In this document: piece by piece, positions 1-6,925 of the stretch
How positions within the stretch are numbered: the stretch's first letter is position 1
Layout: the number at the start of each line of letters is the position of its first letter
NCBI RefSeq assembly: GCF_000576595.1
Contig: NZ_AWSA01000008.1
Location: 62,001 to 126,000 of the forward strand
Length of the DNA: 64,000 nucleotides
Direction of reading: 5' to 3'
Source of the DNA: Intrasporangium oryzae NRRL B-24470
GTDB lineage: Bacteria > Actinomycetota > Actinomycetes > Actinomycetales > Dermatophilaceae
Program-made: the position numbers and the translations under genes
The notes under the pieces: generated by a model
What the model was told of the DNA's origin: nothing
The model's database searches: none
Seen by the model: only the letters and a program-made list of their open reading frames with translations

Positions 1-171
1 TCGGGCGGTGCACTGAAGAGGGAGCTTGCGGGCGCCGACGTCCGAACGGCGCACGACGGCGTGGCCGGTGCAGCGATCGTCGGGTTGCTGCACAGCAATG
101 CTGTCGTCGACAGCGACACCCTGGCCCGGCTCACGCGGTCCATCGACGAGCTGAGAGCAGCTTCGTCCTGA
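1..171 (+). CDS. C-terminal fragment of an unidentified protein, possibly a sugar-kinase-like (BadF/BadG) ATPase
   Basis: Frame 1 is open from the window edge to TGA at 169-171, giving 56 residues with codons typical of this genome. The start lies outside the window. The fragment has a Ser-Gly-Gly-Ala segment at its very beginning and a DGVAGAA segment near the middle, followed by a helical tail. A GG turn followed by an aspartate-glycine-x-x-GA stretch resembles the end of BadF/BadG-type N-acetylglucosamine kinases, but this is too short to assign a function. The next gene is on the opposite strand. Confidence 0.5.
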   Translation, partial: SGGALKRELAGADVRTAHDGVAGAAIVGLLHSNAVVDSDTLARLTRSIDELRAASS

Positions 172-281
172 TGTGTGGTGCCAAAGGGACACTCTGGTCT
201 GCCTTTGGCCCCACACAGTCGGTTGGTGTCGTCCCTACTGATTCCGAGGGCAGGTCGGCCTGCCTCTGACTGCCCCCGAGT

Positions 282-770
282 TCACGCCTGCTGGGCGCGA
301 ACGGCTTCACCTTCCCGGCTGGTCGTCATGGTGGCCGACGGTGCGGTGCGGGGCCAGGTCCAGGCGTCCCGCATGATGACGGCGAGGAGGAGGAGTTCCA
401 GTACGACTCCAAGGCCGTAGAAGAACAGCCAGGACTCGCCCGCCACGTTGAAAGCCGTGACGGGGACGTAGAGGGAGGCCACGACGAGGTTCGCGATGCG
501 GTTCGCCCGGGCGGGCAGCGTCATCGACAGGACGACCATGAAGATCGGGACGGCCACGAGGGTCAGCGCCGTGGTCGAGAAGGTCTGGGAGAGGTCGAAC
601 TCGAAGACCTTGCCGTCGAGGATGTCCTTGATGACGCCGGGCGTGAAAAAGTTGAGAATGTCCACGTAGGCGTACAGGAACATGAAGCTCGTCCACGTTG
701 CGGCGAGCTTGGCTCTGACCGGGATCCGCTCGTCTTCCAGTGCGGCGGTGGCGGGGTGACGCGTTGTCAT
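282..770 (-). CDS. DUF6326-type small integral membrane protein
   Basis: About 162 residues with four predicted hydrophobic helices. The first carries a YAYVDILNFF segment, followed by a short acidic loop, then a PARANRIANL turn between helices 2 and 3, and a final AWTWPR end. This arrangement matches DUF6326 membrane proteins, whose function is unknown. I chose the ATG at 770 because a GGAG sits six bases upstream; the adjacent ATG at 773 leaves only three bases, and a GTG at 809 would add 13 residues. It is divergent from the histidine kinase starting at 934, so the two-component pair could regulate it (inference from position only). Confidence 0.75.
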   Translation of the reverse strand: MTTRHPATAALEDERIPVRAKLAATWTSFMFLYAYVDILNFFTPGVIKDILDGKVFEFDLSQTFSTTALTLVAVPIFMVVLSMTLPARANRIANLVVASLYVPVTAFNVAGESWLFFYGLGVVLELLLLAVIMRDAWTWPRTAPSATMTTSREGEAVRAQQA

Positions 771-933
771 CATGGGCTCCGTTGTGGTGGTGAGGATCGG
801 TAGGTCCACGATCCCTGAGCCCGGCGGCGGGGCACATCGGCCCGGAGGCTGGAGTTCACCTGGCCGATGGCACGGTCTCTCTCTCGTTCTTTCGGCGGGT
901 ACGCCGAGGCGCGGCGATCCCTAGGCTGGAGCC

Positions 934-2073
934 GTGGTCACTGTCCGGCGCTCCACCTGGCATGAGCCGCGGCCTGCTGACGCCCCACCGATCGGTCGGC
1001 TCGACTGGCTGCTGGCGGGCGTGTTCGCGGCCGCCGCCTTGGTCGAGGGCATCGTTCGGCCGGAATTGGCCTGGCGGCCCCTGGTGACGGTGCTCGCCCT
1101 GGCCCTGATGCCTGCCCTGCTCTGGCGCCGGGAACGGCCACTCACGGCCGCCCTGGTCGGGTGGGGCGTCGCCGGGCTGCTCTCGGTCCTGCAGCTGACT
1201 GCGCACGCCGAGGACCTGGGCCTCTATTCCATGATGGCCGTCCTGATCCTGCTCTACTCCCTGGTGCGGTGGGGCTCGGGGCGGGAGGTGGTTTGGGGGA
1301 CGGCGTTCGTGACAGCCGTCGTCGCGCTGGCGATGTACGCCTCCTCAGCGGGCTGGGCCGACATCTTCGGAGGGAGCGTCCTCTTGCTGTTGTTCGTCGC
1401 CCTCGCTGCGGTGTTCCGCTACCGCGCGGACCTCTGGCATCGCCAACAGCGCGAGATCCGCAATGAGGAGCGGGTGGCTCTGGCCCGCGAGCTGCACGAC
1501 ACCGTGGCCCACCACGTCTCGGCCATCGCGGTGCAGGCGCAGGCCGGTGGCGTGGTCGCCGGCACCCAGCCTGAGAGGGCTGCCGAGGTCCTGGCCGCGA
1601 TCGAGTCTGAAGCGTCGCGAACCCTGGCAGAGATGCGATCCATGGTGCGGGTGCTGCGTGAGGAGGACGCCGTCGCCTACTCACCGCAGCGCGGTGTCGC
1701 GGACCTGCCTGCTCTGGCGCGCGCCGACGCGACGCCCACCGTCGAGGTCTCGCTGGACGGTTCGTTGACCCGGCTGGCACGACCCGTGGACACCGCGCTC
1801 TACCGGCTCGCGCAGGAGTCGCTGACCAACGCCCTACGGCATGCCCGGAGTGCGACCCGCGTCGGGATCGAGGTACGCCGGGAGGGCGACGCCGTCCGGC
1901 TGCGAGTGAGCGACGATGGACAGGCCGAGCCGGGGCCGGCCCCGGACCCGGGGTTCGGGCTGCTGGGCATGGCCGAACGCGCCCAGCTCCTCGGCGGATC
2001 ACTCTCCGCGGGACCGGGACCCCAGGGTGGCTGGGTCGTCGAGGCCGTGCTGCCGGTGGAGGCGCTGGCGTGA
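934..2073 (+). CDS. NarL-type sensor histidine kinase
   Basis: 379 residues. The N-terminal 150 residues form several membrane helices without an obvious large extracellular sensor. A HisKA_3 dimerisation domain follows with the phospho-acceptor His188 in the ELHDTVAHH motif, and then an HATPase domain with its N-box Asn at about 299 (ESLTNALRHA) and a GFGLLGM G-box near the end. It autophosphorylates and passes phosphate to the response regulator that overlaps its stop codon by four bases. GTG start, with a GGAG a few bases upstream. The signal sensed is unknown; the membrane-embedded sensor suggests cell-envelope or membrane stress, which is inference. Confidence 0.92.
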   Translation: MVTVRRSTWHEPRPADAPPIGRLDWLLAGVFAAAALVEGIVRPELAWRPLVTVLALALMPALLWRRERPLTAALVGWGVAGLLSVLQLTAHAEDLGLYSMMAVLILLYSLVRWGSGREVVWGTAFVTAVVALAMYASSAGWADIFGGSVLLLLFVALAAVFRYRADLWHRQQREIRNEERVALARELHDTVAHHVSAIAVQAQAGGVVAGTQPERAAEVLAAIESEASRTLAEMRSMVRVLREEDAVAYSPQRGVADLPALARADATPTVEVSLDGSLTRLARPVDTALYRLAQESLTNALRHARSATRVGIEVRREGDAVRLRVSDDGQAEPGPAPDPGFGLLGMAERAQLLGGSLSAGPGPQGGWVVEAVLPVEALA

Positions 2074-2726
2074 GCATCCGTGTCGTCGTAGCCGACGACC
2101 AGGACCTGGTCCGCACTGGGCTCGTGATGATCCTCGGCGCGCAACCCGGCCTCGAGGTCGTGGGGGAGGCAGCAGACGGGCTGACAGCGCTCGACGTGGC
2201 GACGCGGCTGCGTCCCGATGTCCTCCTCGTCGACATCCGGATGCCTGGGCTCGACGGCATCGAGGTGACGCGGCGCCTGGCCGGGCCAGACGTGACGGAC
2301 CCGATGGCGGTCATCGTGATCACCACCTTCGACCTCGATGAGTACGTCCTCGGCGCGCTGCGCGCCGGCGCCCGCGGCTTCCTGCTCAAAGACGCCGGGC
2401 CGGCGCTCCTCGTGCAGGCCATCCACGCGGCGGCCAACGGGGACGCGCTGATCGCCCCCAACGTCACCCGCCGACTGCTGTCGACCTTCGCCGACCAAGC
2501 GCCGGTGATGCCGGTCCAGCCCGTCGACCCGCTCACCGAGCGCGAGGAGGAGGTGCTCGCGCTGGTGGCACGGGGCCGGACCAACGCCGAGATCGCCACC
2601 GAGCTCTTCATCGGCCTGAGCACGGTCAAGTCCCACGTCGCATCGTTGATGACCAAGCTCGGCGCCCGCAACCGCGTCGAGATCGCGATGTGGGCCTACG
2701 ACACCAGACGCGCGAGAGCCGACTAG
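2070..2726 (+). CDS. NarL/FixJ-type response regulator with LuxR HTH
   Basis: 218 residues. An N-terminal receiver domain has the acidic pair Asp9-Asp10, phospho-acceptor Asp55 (VDIRMPG) and a conserved Lys in FLLKDAG. A C-terminal LuxR helix-turn-helix follows, with LTEREEEVL and the recognition region STVKSHVASLMTKLG. It begins at a GTG overlapping the kinase stop as GTGA, so the two are translationally coupled and almost certainly cognate. The targets are unknown; the divergent DUF6326 gene is the nearest candidate. Confidence 0.93.
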   Translation: MSIRVVVADDQDLVRTGLVMILGAQPGLEVVGEAADGLTALDVATRLRPDVLLVDIRMPGLDGIEVTRRLAGPDVTDPMAVIVITTFDLDEYVLGALRAGARGFLLKDAGPALLVQAIHAAANGDALIAPNVTRRLLSTFADQAPVMPVQPVDPLTEREEEVLALVARGRTNAEIATELFIGLSTVKSHVASLMTKLGARNRVEIAMWAYDTRRARAD

Positions 2727-2816
2727 CACCAGCCAACCGAGGCCGATGGCTGCGAACCAGTCGAGTCCGAGCGCCGCGCAGCCGAGCATGACACCGGCGT
2801 GAACCATTCGACCCCC
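2727..2816 (-). pseudogene. Remnant of a small membrane protein gene (DUF4260-like)
   Basis: Read on the minus strand, this stretch encodes about 30 hydrophobic residues (MVHAGVMLGC, then ALGLDWFAAIGLGWL) with a C or G at almost every third position, as expected of real coding sequence here. The frame has no ribosome site and runs straight into the antisense of the response regulator. The VHA...ALGL...GLGWL pattern resembles the end of small DUF4260-type membrane proteins. I read it as a leftover piece of a deleted gene. The family call is weak. Confidence 0.3.
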
Positions 2817-2830
2817 GCTCCGTCGCGAAA

Positions 2831-2860
2831 GCTACAAGGGTTCGAATCCTTCACCTGCCA
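2831..2860 (+). other. tRNA 3'-end-like fragment (possible attachment-site remnant)
   Basis: A T-arm-like segment (AAGGG, loop TTCGAAT, CCTTC) is followed by seven bases ACCTGCC and an A, which is how a tRNA 3' half ends. Three of the T-stem pairs are good, one is a G-T wobble and one is a mismatch. No matching 5' acceptor strand (GGCAGGT) or anticodon arm lies upstream, so this is not an intact tRNA. Integrating elements often leave such 3' tRNA ends at their boundaries. Confidence 0.35.
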
Positions 2861-2920
2861 TCAGTGCCCCGAAAGCCCCTGAACAGCGGAAACGTCGGTG
2901 AGGGCCTCTGGCATCGGCGC

Positions 2921-3895
2921 TCAGGACATGAGCTCGCGCCATGCCGGCTCGTCGTCGGGCATCCACGCAGGGCCCGCCGTCGCACTCTGGTCCAGCGACA
3001 GCCAGGAGTGCTGTTCCGCCAGCCCCACGGCGACCTCGATGAGCGTGGTCGTTGTGGCGGCGACATCGTCGGCACGCCACGCCAGTGACCAGGGGTAGTA
3101 GGGCTGGATCTCCTGGGGCCAGAACATCCGCATCCCGACATCGACGTACTTCTCTGCATAGCTCAGGAACTCGAGGTAGCGGATCCGCGTCGGGGCTCGC
3201 CGCACCTGGGCCACGCAGAAGCTGAAGGCACCGGGCGTCCCGAGCCACCGCATCTCGAGACCGAGTCGATCCTGCAGGGCGGTGAGGTACTGCCCGTGTG
3301 CGTTGTAGGTGCCCGAGTCCGGTGGATCGCCGAAGACGTGCAGGGGTCTTTCGTGGAACGACGCCGTCGGAACCGTGTCGTCGCCGCCGGATCCCACGAG
3401 CAACAGCGGCTCGAGCCGCAGCAGCCGGTGACGCCACCCGCTCGGGTGGGCGGCCTGCATCCGGGGCGTGACGCGCAAGATGGCGACATCGAGGCGCCCG
3501 TGCAGCAGGGCATTGAGCTGCGTGATGCTGTCCATCGCGTGCTCGCGCAGCTGGATGTCCGGCTCCGCCCGGGCGAAGGCGTCGGCGACCAGTCGGCTCG
3601 TCGACAGCTCGAAGACGTGGGCGATGCTGACGCCGTCCTGACGGCCGGGTTGGGTCATGCTGTCGGCGAGCGCGAGCAGGCGTCTGGCGTCGCCGAGGAA
3701 CTGCTGCCCCCGGGCGGTCAGCGCGACATGCCGACTGTCGCGAACGAGAAGAGTCTCGCGCAGCTGGTCCTCGAGCTTGCGGATCTGCTTCGACAGAGCG
3801 GGCTGGCTCACATAGAGCTGAGCGGCCGCCCGACCGAAGTGCAGCTCGTCGGCCAGGGCCACGAAGTAGCGCACCAACCGCAGGTCCAGCTCCAT
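2921..3895 (-). CDS. LysR-family transcriptional regulator
   Basis: 324 residues. An N-terminal winged helix-turn-helix (LRLVRYFVALADELHFGRAA, then LYVSQPALSKQIRKLE) is followed by a periplasmic-binding-fold effector domain of about 220 residues. The ATG at 3895 is chosen because GGGAGGAGC lies directly upstream on the minus strand; a longer frame exists but lacks a ribosome site. The gene diverges from an alpha/beta hydrolase-SDR pair, the usual arrangement for a LysR regulator and its target operon. A palindrome with the T-N11-A LysR pattern lies in the shared promoter. The effector is unknown. Confidence 0.9.
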   Translation of the reverse strand: MELDLRLVRYFVALADELHFGRAAAQLYVSQPALSKQIRKLEDQLRETLLVRDSRHVALTARGQQFLGDARRLLALADSMTQPGRQDGVSIAHVFELSTSRLVADAFARAEPDIQLREHAMDSITQLNALLHGRLDVAILRVTPRMQAAHPSGWRHRLLRLEPLLLVGSGGDDTVPTASFHERPLHVFGDPPDSGTYNAHGQYLTALQDRLGLEMRWLGTPGAFSFCVAQVRRAPTRIRYLEFLSYAEKYVDVGMRMFWPQEIQPYYPWSLAWRADDVAATTTTLIEVAVGLAEQHSWLSLDQSATAGPAWMPDDEPAWRELMS

Positions 3896-4059
3896 GTGAG
3901 CTCCTCCCCGGGTCGCGGCGCCTGGTGGGTCCAGGCCGGCTGTGTGCCGCGACCTCCCCACGCTAGTGACCCTGCCGTCCTCCGTGGAAGCCGTCATGGT
4001 TATCGATCCGCGCGCAACGGGTCTTGGACTCCGGTGGCAGGCGCCGTCAGCCTTGGAGC

Positions 4060-4076
4060 TGTCGCACCGTGCGACA
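4060..4076. promoter_or_regulatory. Candidate LysR operator in the divergent promoter
   Basis: A perfect inverted repeat, TGTCGCA, CCG, TGCGACA, lies between the LysR gene and the hydrolase gene, 43 bases before the hydrolase ATG. It contains a T-N11-A pattern (T4062, A4074), the core of LysR boxes. Function is inferred from position and symmetry. Confidence 0.45.
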
Positions 4077-4119
4077 ACCCGGTCCGCGTCCTTCGGCGGA
4101 CCCTGTCGAAAGGCACATC

Positions 4120-4920
4120 ATGGACCAAGCCCAGCGTCCCGTCGTCTTCATCCACGGTCTTTGGCTCCACGCCACGAGCTGGGGCCCGTGGGTCGAGGTC
4201 TTCCGCGAGTCGGGATACGCACCGATCGCCCCAGGCTGGCCCGGGGAGGCGGAGACTGTCGAGGCGGCGAGGCAGCATCCTGACGACGTCGCCGGCCTCG
4301 GGATCGACGACGTCACCGACCACTACGCGAAGATCGTTGAGGGCCTTGGGGACGCCCCGGTCGTCATCGGGCACTCGTTCGGCGGGCTCATCGCCGAGAA
4401 ACTGCTCGGGCAGGGCAAGGCCGCTGCCGCCGTCGCGATCGACCCCGCCCAGATCAAGGGGGTGCTGCCGCTACCGCTCGCCCAGCTGCGGGCCGGACTG
4501 CCCGCGCTCGGCAACCCGGCCAACCGCAACAGGGCAGTTTCACTGACCGCCAAGGAGTTCCGCTTCGGGTTCGGAAACGCCGTCAGCGAGCAGGAGTCGG
4601 ACGACCTCTTCGAGCGGTGGACCGTCCCGTCGCCCGCCAAGCCCCTCTTCCAGGCGGCGGCGGCCAACTTCTCTCTGCACTCGGAGGCCGCTGTCGACAC
4701 GGCCAACAACACGCGTGGCCCGCTCCTGCTGATCTCCGGCCTCGAGGACCACACCGTCCCGGATGTCGTGACGCGGTCGACGCTCAAGCAGTACCGAAAG
4801 TCGACCGCCGTCACCGAGCTGCGACAGTTCGAGGGCCGCGGGCACTCGCTCACGATCGACAACGGATGGAGCGAGGTCGCCAAGGCCGTGCTCGGCTGGC
4901 TCGACGAGCAGGGGCTCTGA
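4120..4920 (+). CDS. Alpha/beta hydrolase
   Basis: 266 residues with an alpha/beta-hydrolase fold. An oxyanion HG motif lies near residue 12, the nucleophile elbow GHSFGG places Ser86, and Asp210 (GLEDHTVP) and His242 (GRGHSLT) complete the triad. No signal peptide, so cytosolic. The substrate cannot be told; similar proteins are annotated as esterases or lactone hydrolases. The ATG at 4120 has a GAAAGG seven bases upstream. It is followed three bases later by an SDR dehydrogenase, so the two probably form an operon controlled by the divergent LysR regulator. Confidence 0.85.
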   Translation: MDQAQRPVVFIHGLWLHATSWGPWVEVFRESGYAPIAPGWPGEAETVEAARQHPDDVAGLGIDDVTDHYAKIVEGLGDAPVVIGHSFGGLIAEKLLGQGKAAAAVAIDPAQIKGVLPLPLAQLRAGLPALGNPANRNRAVSLTAKEFRFGFGNAVSEQESDDLFERWTVPSPAKPLFQAAAANFSLHSEAAVDTANNTRGPLLLISGLEDHTVPDVVTRSTLKQYRKSTAVTELRQFEGRGHSLTIDNGWSEVAKAVLGWLDEQGL

Positions 4921-4923
4921 CCC

Positions 4924-5709
4924 GTGGACCTCGGTCTCGCCGGGAAGGTCGCCATCGTCACGGGTGCGAGCAAGGGGATCGGCCTGGCGATCACCCGAGT
5001 GCTCGTCGATGAGGGCTGCAGGGTCGTGGCAGGTGCCCGTGACGCCTCCGCAGAGCTCGACGCGCTGGGCAGATCCGGCACGGTCACCTACGTAGCCGCC
5101 GACCTCAGCGAACCCGATGGGGTCGCGTATCTGGTCGACGCGGCCGCCGGCCTGGGTCGCCTCGACATCCTCGTCAACAATGTCGGGGCGGTCACGCCGC
5201 GGCTGGACGGCTTCGCCGCGGTGACCGACGAGCAGTGGGCGAACTCGTACACCCTCAACCTGATGGCCGCCGTCCGCACCACCCGGGCAGCGCTTCCGAT
5301 GATGCTCGCCCGCGGCCGCGGCGCCATAGTCTCGACGAGCTCGGTCAACGCGACCCTGGCGGACCCGTCGGTCATCGACTACAGCGCCGCCAAGGCCGCA
5401 CTGCGCAGCTTCTGCAAGTCGCTGTCCAAGGAGCTCGGGCCGCACGGCATACGCGTCAACACCGTCAGTCCCGGGCCGGTCTCCACCGACCTCTGGCTCG
5501 GTAGCGACGGCGTCGCTGCCGCCGTGGCGGCCCGACAGGGCACCGACCCCTCCTCCGTCGCCGCCGCGGCGGCGCGGGACTCGGTGACCGGACGTTTCAC
5601 CCATCCGGACGAGGTGGCCAGGTTGGTCGCCTTCCTGGCCAGCGACGTCGCCGGCAACATCACCGGCGCCGACGTCACGATCGACGGTGGACTCATCCCG
5701 ACGACCTGA
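4924..5709 (+). CDS. Short-chain dehydrogenase/reductase (SDR)
   Basis: 261 residues, the usual length of classical SDRs. The cofactor glycine motif TGASKGIG spans residues 13-20, NNVG lies near 85-88, and the catalytic set is Ser139/Ser140, Tyr153 and Lys157 (YSAAK). The cofactor is NAD(H) or NADP(H) and the substrate is unknown. It starts with GTG three bases after the hydrolase stop, implying co-transcription and possibly a joint role in processing a carbonyl or ester compound. The C-terminal GADVTIDGG end is typical of the family and indicates a complete protein. Confidence 0.88.
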   Translation: MDLGLAGKVAIVTGASKGIGLAITRVLVDEGCRVVAGARDASAELDALGRSGTVTYVAADLSEPDGVAYLVDAAAGLGRLDILVNNVGAVTPRLDGFAAVTDEQWANSYTLNLMAAVRTTRAALPMMLARGRGAIVSTSSVNATLADPSVIDYSAAKAALRSFCKSLSKELGPHGIRVNTVSPGPVSTDLWLGSDGVAAAVAARQGTDPSSVAAAAARDSVTGRFTHPDEVARLVAFLASDVAGNITGADVTIDGGLIPTT

Positions 5710-5905
5710 ACAGCTCAGGTGCTGAAGGCGCGGGTGCCACGTGAGGGCTGCCGGTTTCGGGTGACGTGCAGTCGATTGACAGATGACCGCCACCGCGGCT
5801 GGCCCCAGAGTCGGAGGAGTTCGGCAGCGTGGTCTTCCCGCCCGCTTCGAACGCCCGGCCGGCCGCAGCAGTGCGCCGGCGCCACCCCTGCCCAGGAGGT
5901 TTCCC

Positions 5906-6739
5906 ATGCCAACCTTGACCGTCGGTCACGAGAACGACCACGACATCGAGATCTACTACGAGGACCACGGCTCCGGCCGCCCCGTCGTGCTCATCCACGG
6001 CTTCCCGCTCGACGGGCGCTCGTGGGACAAGCAGGCACGCGTCCTCCTCGAGACCGGCTACCGGGTCGTGTCCTACGACCGACGCGGATTCGGCAAATCG
6101 AGCAACACGACCGTGGGCTTCGACTACGACACCTTCGCGAACGACCTCGCCGCACTGATCGAACACCTCGACCTGCGCGATGCCGTGCTGGTCGGGTTCT
6201 CGATGGGCACGGGAGAGGTCACCCGATACCTGTCCAGGCATGGTTCCGAGCGGGTCGCCAAGGCGGTCCTGATGGCGTCGGTTCCTCCCTTCCTGCTCAA
6301 GACCGACGACAACCCGGACGGGGTCGACGGCTCGGTGTTCGAGGGGATCAAGGCGGCGATCATCGAGGACCGACCCGCCTACTTCAAGGCCTTCCTCGAC
6401 GACTTCTTCAACGTCGACGTGCTGGGTGGCACCCGCATCAGTGAACCGGCCTGGCAGGCCGCCTTCGCGATGGCACTGGCAGCCGGGCCGTACGCCACGT
6501 GGGCCTGCGTCGACACCTGGCTGACCGACTTCCGGGCCGACGTCGGCAGGATCGACGTGCCCACGTTGCTCATCCATGGCGACGCCGACCGGATCCTGCC
6601 CTACGAGGCGACGGCAGCGCGGCTGCCGGGCATGATCGCCGACCTGCAGGTGGTCACCGTCGCTGGTGGCCCGCACAACATCGCGTGGACCCATCCGGAC
6701 GTCGTGAACCCGGCTCTGCTCGACTTCATCAAGGGCTGA
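5906..6739 (+). CDS. Alpha/beta hydrolase, non-heme haloperoxidase/perhydrolase family
   Basis: 277 residues. The nucleophile elbow GFSMGTGE gives Ser99, and the acid and base are Asp228 (HGDADRILP) and His257 (AGGPHNIAWTHP). The GFSMG plus HGDAD plus GGPH set is typical of cofactor-free chloroperoxidase-like hydrolases that act as esterases or perhydrolases. The ATG at 5906 is preceded by AGGAGG at good spacing. The 196 bases upstream hold no gene. A strong hairpin follows the stop, so it is likely a single-gene unit. Physiological substrate unknown. Confidence 0.87.
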   Translation: MPTLTVGHENDHDIEIYYEDHGSGRPVVLIHGFPLDGRSWDKQARVLLETGYRVVSYDRRGFGKSSNTTVGFDYDTFANDLAALIEHLDLRDAVLVGFSMGTGEVTRYLSRHGSERVAKAVLMASVPPFLLKTDDNPDGVDGSVFEGIKAAIIEDRPAYFKAFLDDFFNVDVLGGTRISEPAWQAAFAMALAAGPYATWACVDTWLTDFRADVGRIDVPTLLIHGDADRILPYEATAARLPGMIADLQVVTVAGGPHNIAWTHPDVVNPALLDFIKG

Positions 6740-6780
6740 CCTGCGGCCGCTGACGCGCGATCCCCGCGCCGACCCGACAG

Positions 6781-6828
6781 CCCGCTCTCGCCGCGCCCAT
6801 AACGTTCAGCCGGTGCGGCGAGAGCGGG
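6781..6828 (+). terminator. Strong hairpin, probable transcription terminator
   Basis: Bases 6781-6794 and 6815-6828 form a perfect 14-bp GC-rich stem (CCCGCTCTCGCCGC) around a 20-base loop, 42 bases after the hydrolase stop. There is no T-tract, as is common for actinobacterial hairpin terminators. Confidence 0.6.
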
Positions 6829-6925
6829 CGCGGTCAGTGCCGGGAGAGGCCGGACCCTTCGTCGGCGGCTGCCGTGGCGGTCGCGCGCCTTTTCAGCCGC
6901 CCGCATACCGGGCACGCTGAGGCGT

